The translations under genes and the position numbers were made by a program. Positions 1 through 9,300 of a stretch of DNA of 32,115 nt are shown here, one piece after another (position 1 is the stretch's first letter; the number at the start of each line of letters is the position of its first letter). Under the pieces are notes generated by a model. The model made no database searches. It worked only from the letters and a program-made list of their open reading frames with translations, and was not told the DNA's origin. This DNA comes from Legionellales bacterium RIFCSPHIGHO2_12_FULL_35_11 (GTDB taxonomy: Bacteria > Pseudomonadota > Gammaproteobacteria > Legionellales > Legionellaceae): assembly GCA_001803185.1 (NCBI GenBank), contig MHBB01000053.1, forward strand, positions 24,411-56,525, read 5' to 3'.

Positions 1-2355
1 GCAGATCCTGATTTTACTGCTGATGATTGGCGTCCTAGTTTGCCAGGTGATAAAGTTACAGTTCGTGAGGTTAATGATTTTGAAGGCGACCCATCAGATT
101 TATTATGGCCATCACTTGCTAAACAAACAATACCAAGAGATGCTGAAATAATAGATAGAAGAACAGTATTGGTTGGGAATAAGATTTATACTTCTGTATA
201 TATTGATTTGTTTCCCAAAGATTTGAAACCATTTACTAATTTATTTACTAGAATTTTACCAACACATATTCCGTGGAGAATATCCTTTTTAGTCGAAAGT
301 GAAGCTTTAAACACTATAAAACTTAAAGGATTTTTATCATCTGTTTTAAGTTTTTCTTCACCGCAAAATAGACTGATTAGTGATTCAGTTAATTTATTAA
401 AATATATTGATTTAAATACAGATGAGGCTGTTGTGCGGCTTAGGGTTATGGCAACTACTTGGGCTGAAGAGGGAGAAATTTCTCTGCTGCGCAGGAGAGG
501 GTCCGAGTTAGTTAAAGCAATACAAGGCTGGGGCAGTACGGATGTTTCGGAAATTTGTGGTGATCCATTTGCTGGTTTTGTAGCAAGTATGTTAGCAACT
601 ACTACAAATAGTCCAGCGGTAGCAACGGTCGCACCTCTTTCTAGCGTAATTTCTCTGTTTCCAATTACCAGGCCTGCTTCACCGTGGAGTGTAGGTGGAT
701 TATTATTTAGGTCTCCTGATGGTAAACTGTGGCCATTTCAACCAGGTTCGCCAGAGCAAACTACCTGGATTGATTTAGTTTATGCAAGACCTGGTTCTGG
801 TAAGTCAGTTTTATCGAGTACGCAAAATTTAGCGTTGTGTCTGTCTGCTGGATTAACCCGCTTGCCACGAATAGCAATTATTGATATTGGACCATCAAGT
901 AGTGGGCTTATTTCATTATTAAAAGAGGCCCTTGCTCCTGAAGATAGGCATTTAGTTGCTTATCACAGATTAAGAATGACACCAGATTATTCTATCAATC
1001 CATTTGATACGCAACTTGGATGTAGATTTCCAACAGCTAATGAAAGGTCGTTTTTAGTAAATTTCTTAACCTTGTTAACTACGCCATTAGGAGCACAAAA
1101 ACCATATGACGGGATGCCTGATTTGGTTGGTATGGTTGTAGATGAATTATATAAAAGTGTTTCTGATGAAGGAAAATCTACTCCATATACAACTGGTGTA
1201 GAGGAATTTATTGACACAATTCTAGAAGAAATTGGTTTTGTTAAAGATTCTAAATCTACTTGGTGGGAAGTTACAGACGCCCTTTTTTCAGCCGGATTTG
1301 TGCACGAAGCGTTATTAGCGCAAAGATATGCTATGCCATTATTAGCTGATGCTGCGTCTATTTGCAGAACGCCATCAATTGAAGACCTTTATGAAAAAGT
1401 TACGGCTCCGACTGGTGAGTCCTTAATTAATTCTTTTTCAAGGATGGTTTCTGGGGCTGTAAGAGAATATCCAATTTTATCTAGAGTAACAGCATTTGAT
1501 ATTGGTGATGCAAGGGTTGTTTCACTTGATTTAGATGAGGTTGCAAAAAGTGGAGGAGATGCTGCAGATAGACAAACTTCAGTGATGTATATGTTAGCTC
1601 GATATATTTTAGCAAGGCATTATTATTTAACGGAAGAAGGTATGAATAATGTGCCTGAGCAATATAAGCCTTATCACAAGCAAAGAGTCGTGGAAATTAG
1701 AGAAGATCCAAAACGTATAATATATGATGAATTCCATAGAACAGCCAAGTCATCCGCTGTGCGTGAGCAGGTTATTGTTGATATGCGTGAAGGAAGAAAA
1801 TGGAATGTACAAATTTCATTATTATCACAGTCAATTGATGATTTTGATTCAGTGATGGTAGATTTTGCTACATCCATTTATATAATGGATGCTGGTCCCG
1901 CTCAAACAATAGAGAAAACTTGTAAAATTTTTGGTTTGTCAGAAACTGCTAAAACGGCATTAAGAACTAGAGTGCATGGGCCAAGGCATGGTGGAGCAAC
2001 TTTTCTTGCTCAATTTGCAACTAAAAATGGTATAAATATCCAGTTACTTACTTTAACTTTAGGACCAATAGAGTTATGGGCATTTAGCACTACTGCTGAA
2101 GATGCTGCCGTTAGAAATAATTTATATAGACAAATTGGTCCATCTGAAACCAGAAGATTTTTAGCTAATTTATATCCTAATGGTTCTGTTGCAAAAGAGG
2201 TTGTCGAGCGTCTAAATGCAATGAAAGAAGAAGGTTCTTTTATTGAAGAAGAGGCTAAGTCCAGTGTTATAGAGCAATTAGTTAATGATATTCTAAGATC
2301 TTACGCTAGCGATCCAAACGCTAAAAGTCTTATTTTCGAACAAGATCGGATGTAA
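1..2355 (+). CDS. icmB: Dot/Icm type IVB secretion ATPase IcmB/DotO (5' end outside window)
   Basis: VirB4-family cytoplasmic ATPase of the Dot/Icm type IVB secretion system, which powers assembly and effector export. The frame is open from base 1 with no stop, and 784 residues are visible. The family is roughly 1,000 residues, so about the first 220 lie off the left edge. A TTG at 40 is unlikely to be the real start because coding continues upstream of it. Walker A is PGSGKS at visible residues 264-269 and Walker B is IIYDE ending at residues 576-577, followed by a VirB4-like C-terminal lobe. The next genes on this strand are not Dot/Icm genes, but icmF and icmH lie 13-17 kb away on the other strand, so this looks like the broken-up end of a secretion cluster. 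The identification is firm from motifs, length and context; the gene name is recognised by family similarity. Confidence 0.9.
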   Translation, partial: ADPDFTADDWRPSLPGDKVTVREVNDFEGDPSDLLWPSLAKQTIPRDAEIIDRRTVLVGNKIYTSVYIDLFPKDLKPFTNLFTRILPTHIPWRISFLVESEALNTIKLKGFLSSVLSFSSPQNRLISDSVNLLKYIDLNTDEAVVRLRVMATTWAEEGEISLLRRRGSELVKAIQGWGSTDVSEICGDPFAGFVASMLATTTNSPAVATVAPLSSVISLFPITRPASPWSVGGLLFRSPDGKLWPFQPGSPEQTTWIDLVYARPGSGKSVLSSTQNLALCLSAGLTRLPRIAIIDIGPSSSGLISLLKEALAPEDRHLVAYHRLRMTPDYSINPFDTQLGCRFPTANERSFLVNFLTLLTTPLGAQKPYDGMPDLVGMVVDELYKSVSDEGKSTPYTTGVEEFIDTILEEIGFVKDSKSTWWEVTDALFSAGFVHEALLAQRYAMPLLADAASICRTPSIEDLYEKVTAPTGESLINSFSRMVSGAVREYPILSRVTAFDIGDARVVSLDLDEVAKSGGDAADRQTSVMYMLARYILARHYYLTEEGMNNVPEQYKPYHKQRVVEIREDPKRIIYDEFHRTAKSSAVREQVIVDMREGRKWNVQISLLSQSIDDFDSVMVDFATSIYIMDAGPAQTIEKTCKIFGLSETAKTALRTRVHGPRHGGATFLAQFATKNGINIQLLTLTLGPIELWAFSTTAEDAAVRNNLYRQIGPSETRRFLANLYPNGSVAKEVVERLNAMKEEGSFIEEEAKSSVIEQLVNDILRSYASDPNAKSLIFEQDRM

Positions 2356-2374
2356 GGGAACTCCCAATAAATAC

Positions 2375-2447
2375 TCTTATGAGCCGTGCAACAATAACTT
2401 AATGGCAGTGGCTAATCGTGTAAGTTATTGTTGCACGGCTCATAAGA
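2375..2447. repeat. 27-bp perfect hairpin 20 bp downstream of icmB
   Basis: Arms 2375-2401 and 2421-2447 are exact reverse complements over 27 bases, separated by a 19-base loop. It sits just after the icmB stop and could end transcription, but there is no T-run directly after either arm, so a simple intrinsic terminator is not shown. A stem this long and perfect also fits a dispersed palindromic repeat or an mRNA-stabilising 3' structure. Confidence 0.75.
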
Positions 2448-2520
2448 CTAAATAACTATCAATTTGCGAAAAAGAAAAAGATGATAAATTTTATAGCGAC
2501 AATTTTTTAAAACTGGTATA

Positions 2521-2702
2521 ATCCTAGAAAAAGCAGTTGAGCTCTACTACGAATGCCTACTGCACTGAATTTTAAAGATTTTTTCATGTTTTTTTAACTC
2601 ACCATAGTGGTGACTATGCCTTCGTCAAAAAAACATGAAAAAATCTTTAAAATTCAGCACATTAGTCATTCTCACTACGATCTCAACTGCTTTTTCTAGG
2701 AT
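2521..2702. repeat. MITE-like 182-bp inverted-repeat element
   Basis: Terminal inverted repeats of 21 bp (2521-2541 and 2682-2702) match exactly and begin ATCCTAGAAAAAGC on the left. Inside them, a second perfect inverted repeat of 31 bp (2565-2595 and 2627-2657) surrounds a 31-base loop that contains a small CACCA/TGGTG hairpin. No transposase is encoded. Half-copies occur at 21672-21722, 28263-28290 and 31319-31349, so this is a dispersed family. A target-site duplication is not obvious. It is best described as a non-autonomous miniature element or palindromic repeat. Confidence 0.8.
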
Positions 2703-2884
2703 AATCCTGGAAAAATGGCCCTGTGCTAGGGTCTTGCTTTGTTACCATATTAACGAAGAGCTTGTACGATTTTTTATTATTTATAGTAGGACATTTAAAT
2801 GCGTTATACCCAGGGGTTTTATAATAAAAAAATAAACATAACAACGTTCTTTAGTCAGTTATTATCTGCCTTAATTTCGATTTC

Positions 2885-5800
2885 ATGATGTCAAATATAT
2901 TAAGCACCCTTACAAAGTCGACTATCAAGTCAGCCTACAAATCAGCGACTCATCATAAAGGGAAGAGTTATTATACAGCTCATCGTGTTGTTGATCTACA
3001 CATAACTCACCCGTCAACTGCCGAGAGTCTTATCAATGCACAGGTACAAGGAACGACTCTATATACTGTATCCATACGTATTGTAGATACAAAGCATGTT
3101 ATTCGCCTAGAGGGTGTTTGCTCATGTCCACTACAGCATGATTGCAAACATGTCGTTGCCGCTTTGTTGCAGGCTGTTGATCATAACGCATCGTTTATTG
3201 CCACGACTAAAAGCAATGTCATTCCCTTGTCTCGAAAGGCGAATCCGGATATCGTAGACGACCCACGTGTTACCCATTGGTTACGTCAACTTCAGCATGT
3301 TATGGATGAGAGGTATTCGGCGCCTGTTCCGATTGATGAAACATATGGCTTGTATTATGTCCTGTCTAAAATCGTGGGTGAAACACACCAATTGGGTGTA
3401 GATCCAATGTTAGTCAGGCGATTGAAAGCGGGTGGATTGGGTACACCAAAACCTTATAGTGAAACAGCGCTCAGTCAACAAAAACACTTGCATCCAATTG
3501 ATAAAGAAATGTTAGCTAAATTGGGTATGATACAAAAAACAACACGTTATTTTGGATACTCATCGAAGTATTGTCTTCATGGTGAGCTTGGAGAGGCGCT
3601 GCTTCTTGAGTTGATCAATACTGGGCGGTGTCACTGGCGTACTGTGCACGCTAACCCGTTGTCCCTGGCGCAACCCAAATCCGTTGAGCTCCGTTGGGAT
3701 ATTGATGATCAAGGTATGCAAACATTGCATTTCGGAATTCCTGAAAAACATTACCCAATCTTGTTTATCGAACAACCATGGTATTTCGATGAGTCGCAGT
3801 CAGCATGCGGCGTATTGAACACGAACCTTGATCACAAAATTGCTAGACTACTGTTATCTGCTCCTAAAATTCAACCTGGGCAAGTTGAAGCGGTAGTTGA
3901 TTTTTTCAGTAAACATGATCAAGTTGTAGGTGTTAAACCGCCAAAACAATTGACTAAAAGACGCATACAGAATCGTAAGCCTGTGCCATGCTTGCGTTTA
4001 TTTCAAGCCCCTATACGATCAATGTATTTCAATCAGTATGGTGCAGCGCCTGAGTCGATGAAAGCGCTTGTGGATGTTTCATTTGACTATGATGGCACAC
4101 ACATTCCCTGGCAAAATTCAAATGAAACCATTAACCAGGTACAAGATGATCAACTGATTACACTAGTACGCAATAAACCATTTGAAATAAATGCATTGAA
4201 AGAATTAATGCGATGTAATGCGCTTGTTCTGAGTAGTATTCCTGAGTTTTCCCGAACCATTGCAAATGAAAAATGGGTGAATTCATTGTTGATTGAACAT
4301 GCAACATCCGACCCATTGATGTTTAGCACAAAAATAGTACCGAAACTACGGCAGGCGGGTTGGCAAATTACATTTGATGCTCAATACCCTTATCAAATTA
4401 TTGATGAACCGATTGAGGAGTGGTATTCATCAATTCGAGAGGAAAGTTCAGAGTATGACTGGTTTGGTTTGGAGCTAGGGATCACTGTCAAAGGTGAGAA
4501 AATTAACTTACTGCCCGTGATTCAGACCATGCTAAAGCAATGGAAATCTCGAGATCAATCTCCGGCGGATGATACAGAGCCTGTTTATGCACGCCTGCCC
4601 AATGGCCATTATATTCCACTGCCAGCTAACAGGGTTAAAAATCTGCTCAATGTATTAATAGAGTTATATGATTCGGACAGTTTATCAGATGAACAAGAAT
4701 TGCGCTTATCCACATTACATGCGTCACGTTTACTTGAATTAGATGCTGCAATAGGTGCCGCTCAATTGCGATGGATAGGTGGCGATCGCATTCGTGAAAT
4801 GGCTCGTAAGTTATCCAATTTTAATGGGATCCAGCAGGCAGAAGTTCCGAATCAATTTTTAGCCGAATTACGGCCCTATCAGCTTGATGGTTTAAGCTGG
4901 CTGCAATTTCTACGTGAATATGAATTTGGTGGGATATTAGCAGATGACATGGGCTTGGGTAAAACAGTGCAGGCTCTGGCGCATATTACCTTGGAAAAGA
5001 CCAGCGGTCGGATGACGCAACCTTGTCTCGTTATTGCACCAACCAGTTTAATGTTTAATTGGCAAATGGAAGCAAAACATTTTTCTCCTGAACTTAAGGT
5101 ACTGCTTCTTCATGGGGCTGACCGAAAAGGGCAATTTGACTGCATTGCAGACTATGATTTGATCTTGACAACGTATCCATTGATTGTGCGAGATAAGCAC
5201 ATATTGCTTGAGCAACACTTTCATTTGCTCATTTTGGACGAAGCACAATTCATTAAAAATGCGAAGAGTCAGGCTGCATTAGTAGCCATTCAACTCAAGG
5301 CCACCCATCGCCTGTGTTTAACGGGAACCCCGATGGAAAATCACATGGGTGAGTTATGGTCATTGTTTCATTTTATGATGCCTGGCTTGCTGGGTGATCA
5401 GAAATCATTTCAACGTCTTTTTCGAACACCCATCGAAAAACATGAAAACCAAGAGCGTCGTCAACACTTGAATCGACGCATTGCGCCATTTTTACTACGA
5501 CGCACAAAGGATAAAGTTGTCAAGGAATTGCCAGAAAAAGTTGAGATGATTCGTCATTTTGAATTGGAGGGTGGGCAGCGCGATCTCTATGAAACCGTAC
5601 GAATTACGATGCAAGAGAAAATACAGAAGGAAATCGCTAAACTTGGCTTGAAACGCAGTCATATAATTATTCTCGATGCGCTGCTAAAGCTGCGTCAAAT
5701 CTGTTGTGATCCGCGGCTATTAAAAATAAAAACAACACAACAGAAAGCGTCTAAATCAGCCAAGTTAGACCTACTAATGTCACTGTTGCCTGAGCTCATT

Positions 5801-6265
5801 GAAGAAGGTCGACGCATCTTGTTGTTTTCTCAATTCACGGAGATGTTAGGTCTCATTGAAGAGGCGATTACCAAGGCAGGTATTCCTTATGTGAAATTAA
5901 CTGGTCAAACCAAAGATCGAGCTACACCGGTGCAACAATTTCAATCGGGAGCAATACCGTTATTTTTGATCAGTTTAAAATCAGGTGGAACTGGGTTGAA
6001 CCTTACTGCGGCTGACGCGGTGATTCATTATGATCCTTGGTGGAATCCAGCAGTAGAGAATCAAGCTACCGATCGTGCGCATCGAATCGGACAAGAGAAA
6101 ACAGTATTTGTTTATAAATTAGTTGCCAAAGGAACTGTGGAAGAAAAAATTTTAGAGATGCAGCAACGTAAAAAGGAGCTCATGGATGGATTGTTTTCTG
6201 ATAAAACAACCAGTAAATTAGAACTGACAGAACAAGATTTAAAAGGACTGTTTGACGAATTTTAA
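2885..6265 (+). CDS. SWIM zinc-finger SNF2/Rad54-family DEAD/DEAH helicase
   Basis: Large superfamily 2 ATPase of the bacterial SNF2 (HepA/Rad54-like) group, presumably a DNA or nucleoprotein translocase in the cytoplasm. The N-terminus carries a SWIM zinc-binding motif (C79, C81, C87, H89), as in many bacterial SNF2 proteins. After a long central region come motif I, ADDMGLGKT, near residues 686-694; the DEAQ box near 784; the SNF2-typical TGTPMENHMGELWSL near 811; and motif VI, QATDRAHRIGQ, near 1060. It is 1126 residues and looks intact. Two adjacent ATGs (2885, 2888) are possible starts, neither with a strong Shine-Dalgarno. The base composition looks less AT-rich than the flanking genes (29 of 60 bases are G/C at 4921-4980, against 14 of 60 at 10381-10440), which suggests transfer or different constraints. 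The exact substrate is unknown. Confidence 0.92.
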   Translation: MMSNILSTLTKSTIKSAYKSATHHKGKSYYTAHRVVDLHITHPSTAESLINAQVQGTTLYTVSIRIVDTKHVIRLEGVCSCPLQHDCKHVVAALLQAVDHNASFIATTKSNVIPLSRKANPDIVDDPRVTHWLRQLQHVMDERYSAPVPIDETYGLYYVLSKIVGETHQLGVDPMLVRRLKAGGLGTPKPYSETALSQQKHLHPIDKEMLAKLGMIQKTTRYFGYSSKYCLHGELGEALLLELINTGRCHWRTVHANPLSLAQPKSVELRWDIDDQGMQTLHFGIPEKHYPILFIEQPWYFDESQSACGVLNTNLDHKIARLLLSAPKIQPGQVEAVVDFFSKHDQVVGVKPPKQLTKRRIQNRKPVPCLRLFQAPIRSMYFNQYGAAPESMKALVDVSFDYDGTHIPWQNSNETINQVQDDQLITLVRNKPFEINALKELMRCNALVLSSIPEFSRTIANEKWVNSLLIEHATSDPLMFSTKIVPKLRQAGWQITFDAQYPYQIIDEPIEEWYSSIREESSEYDWFGLELGITVKGEKINLLPVIQTMLKQWKSRDQSPADDTEPVYARLPNGHYIPLPANRVKNLLNVLIELYDSDSLSDEQELRLSTLHASRLLELDAAIGAAQLRWIGGDRIREMARKLSNFNGIQQAEVPNQFLAELRPYQLDGLSWLQFLREYEFGGILADDMGLGKTVQALAHITLEKTSGRMTQPCLVIAPTSLMFNWQMEAKHFSPELKVLLLHGADRKGQFDCIADYDLILTTYPLIVRDKHILLEQHFHLLILDEAQFIKNAKSQAALVAIQLKATHRLCLTGTPMENHMGELWSLFHFMMPGLLGDQKSFQRLFRTPIEKHENQERRQHLNRRIAPFLLRRTKDKVVKELPEKVEMIRHFELEGGQRDLYETVRITMQEKIQKEIAKLGLKRSHIIILDALLKLRQICCDPRLLKIKTTQQKASKSAKLDLLMSLLPELIEEGRRILLFSQFTEMLGLIEEAITKAGIPYVKLTGQTKDRATPVQQFQSGAIPLFLISLKSGGTGLNLTAADAVIHYDPWWNPAVENQATDRAHRIGQEKTVFVYKLVAKGTVEEKILEMQQRKKELMDGLFSDKTTSKLELTEQDLKGLFDEF

Positions 6266-6357
6266 AAATCCGTTTATAGTTTAATTTTAATTTAAAGTGC
6301 ATTTTTTATGAATATCTGTTAAAATTAAATGATTAAATTTATATCATTCTGTTTTAA

Positions 6358-6362
6358 TGAGG
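6358..6362 (+). promoter_or_regulatory. Shine-Dalgarno for the giant SecA-like gene
   Basis: TGAGG lies six bases upstream of the ATG at 6369. It overlaps an earlier in-frame ATG at 6357, which itself has no good Shine-Dalgarno. This favours 6369 as the start. Confidence 0.55.
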
Positions 6363-6368
6363 TCTTGT

Positions 6369-9300
6369 ATGCAGATTATTTTTGGTGATATTACGCTATA
6401 TCTGTCAAGTTTGTGTGCAAATAGTAAAAATGTTGAACCATTGATTGATAGTATAAAAAAATATTCATCTGATTTTACACTATATTTGTTCTGCAACTTT
6501 TCTAATGATAATAATGAAACCATCAAGCAAGAAATTAAAGAATTTTATGATATATATAAAAAGTATAAAAATGATATAAAGGCCAATATAAGGATTATAG
6601 ATAATAATAATTTGATAAGAATAGAGTTCGATTATTTAAGGGCTTTAGAGGAACCAATACCAATCGAGCAATTTTATGAAGAATCGGTAACTCATAATTT
6701 AAAAGTAGATCCATCTGTATTAAATAGAAAAAACCAAAAAATGCCATATGTTAGTACGCAACAATTACTAATACTCCCCGATTACTCAAAAAACGATGTG
6801 GTAGCGAAGCCTGAAGTTGATAACGCAATAAAGATTAAAGCTATTCAAGAGCGAGATAGAGCTGATACATCTATATACATCACAAGAGATAATTTTCAAG
6901 AGCATTTTCCAGAATTACAAATAGAATGGGATCAACTAATTGGTTCACTGTCATCTGAAGGTAGACAAGAAGGGATAATCAATTCTGTTGCTAAAGATGT
7001 AATTGATGCGCTAAGCAAAAATAACAATCAGCAACTTGTTCTGGATAATCTTCCGGTAGTTTTGAATAAGTTTGGTGGTATTGAAAAACGCGTTAGGTAT
7101 TATAAAAATGCTAAAGATAATACATATTACCTGGATTTTTGTTATGATGGAGATTATCTCTTTGATTCTAACGAATATACTCCAAAGATATCAAAACCTA
7201 AATATAATATAGGACATTCAAATACAGTTATAAGCCCTGTAACTGATCAATTAAGTTCATCAATTGAACCTATTAAGGCAAATTTTTTAATTTGGTTTAA
7301 ACAGTTTGTAGAGCAAAAAATAGAAGATTCGCAAAATAAATCTAGAATAGAAAATAAATTTCTTGAGTATTTTGATGCATTACATCATAACAGTCAACAC
7401 TTGGTTTCTGGATTATATAGTATTTTATTTATTGCTAACTGTGTGGGTGCCTTAAGGTTTTTAAGGCAATTAAACAGTATGGATTCAGAATTATTTGCAC
7501 CATTTCTTGAGTTCCAGAGTAATTACGCGCAGTTTGCTACTAAAAAATCAATAGATAGATTGTCAGATATAGCAAGAATGTCGTCCGCTGAAAAAATTTG
7601 GTGGAAATCTCTAGTTACACAACATCAGAAAAGTGGGTTTGACTTAGATTTTGATGAATTATCTGGTGCATTTTTTAAATTTAAAAATATGTTAGCAGAT
7701 CTTAAATTAACGAATTCTTTGCCGAGTAAAGCTCCAATTTCTTTAAATATGCAGTTAACTTTGGACGCAGCATCATGGATTTTAAGTAAAAATCCAACTA
7801 ATAATCAATTACATGCATTATCAGATTTAGACTTATCAAAGCCATATGGCGCATATTTTGCTAGCAGATATGGTAACTTGAGTTTTATACATAACAGTAT
7901 GTATTTTGAAAATGTCACTTATGAATATGATAGAGAGTCTAAAATAATAAACTTCTCAATGGAAGATGATGCGTTGTTTAGACAGACAATGGATATTAAA
8001 GAGGATATTAAAGAAAATATATTATCATATGACCTAATCGCAGGTAGATTCTTTAGACGCATGGTGAGCGCGGATAATAAAAACTTGGAAATAGTTTTTG
8101 AGATTATTAATTTTATAAGGCAAGAAAAATATACAATAAAAACAAAATCTTATTTATTGTATATTGCTGCTATGGTTGGGTTTTCTAGCTCTGATTCAAA
8201 TATTGCAAGACAACAATATAAGGATTTTATACAAAAGCTTAAAGAGGTGGAGGAAAAGCAGGGTATTCTTTTAGCAGATATAGTTAACAACATTTGTACA
8301 GTAGAATTTAATCCTAAGACAGTGCCAAATTTATCAGATTTAACAAAAATATTGTCGATAATCGCGGATGTAGATTTTGGTGATAAAGATAGAGGCGAAG
8401 TAATTTGTAATATATTTTCTATCATTAAAAGCCATGGAACAATATCTGTAGAGTTATTTGATAATTTATCTGAATTAGAGAAAAAGTCTTTAAAATTGCA
8501 GGCAGAAGATCAACTCCCGGCAGTTAAGTACTCTATGGTTGAATCTATAGTTTCTTTAGAACAAGCTACTAGATTATTGATTCGACCAGAGGAAAATTTT
8601 GATGAAAATACCATCAGTCAATTAATGATAGCATTTTCATTAATTTCTTATAATAATAATTTTAACGAAGCGTATAATCTGATAATAAATAAGGTTAAAA
8701 ACACAGCAGATATTAATGAAAGAAAATTATTTTTAGACAAATTATGTGATATTCATATTGGTCTGTCTAAAAGATTTTTAAACTATGAAAAGTTAGCTGA
8801 AATTTGTAATGACAAGATTCCTCAAGATATCGTGTTTGGTAGAAAGCATAAAGATTTAAACGGTATTAATCTAAAGAAAGTATTTGCCGCGTTCGCCAAA
8901 GAATATGAGTTAGAAAAGACATATTTAGGGAATAATGGGGAAAAATCTGAATATGAGTCTAATTCTCTTTTACACCGCGCATTACGTGTTGTTCAATTGA
9001 AAGACTGGTTGGATGAACTAATTAATGGTTCCATAATTCCAATTATTAACAAATCAAAAAATCAAACAATTAGTGAAACAGAGATTATCAACGGTTTTAG
9101 TGACATAAATGAGACATTAAGATTACAGTGTATTAATTATTCATGGAGTTTATCATACATTTTGCCTATTATAAAAGTTGGAATAAAAGATAAAGCTGTA
9201 CATCCTTTAATAGATAAATATCAGCATACTTTTTGTTTATCATCTTTTATAAATAAGCAATTATTAAATTGCTCTGCAAGCGAAGTTGAGGCGGCGGTTA

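Larger units (their letters stand above)
2356..2884. other. Gene-free spacer between icmB and the SNF2 helicase gene
   Basis: This spacer of 529 bases holds two structured repeats: a 27-bp perfect hairpin just after icmB and a 182-bp inverted-repeat element. The remainder, about 2703-2884, is AT-rich leader sequence for the helicase gene in which I see no convincing promoter or coding signal. A 66-codon open frame (2635-2835) starts inside the inverted repeat and is not considered a gene. Confidence 0.7.

Noticed and set aside
1-2355. Possibility that icmB starts at the TTG at 40
   Set aside because: The frame is open through base 1 and the family is about 220 residues longer, so the start lies outside the window.
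2635-2835. 66-codon open frame with an N-terminal hydrophobic stretch
   Set aside because: It begins inside the inverted repeat of the MITE-like element and has no ribosome site or family resemblance; its start reflects the repeat arm.
6280-6329. AT-rich inverted repeat before the giant gene (11-bp arms TTTAATTTTAA/TTAAAATTAAA)
   Set aside because: Arms of only A and T in an AT-rich spacer are expected by chance, and there is no T-run in the right place for a terminator.
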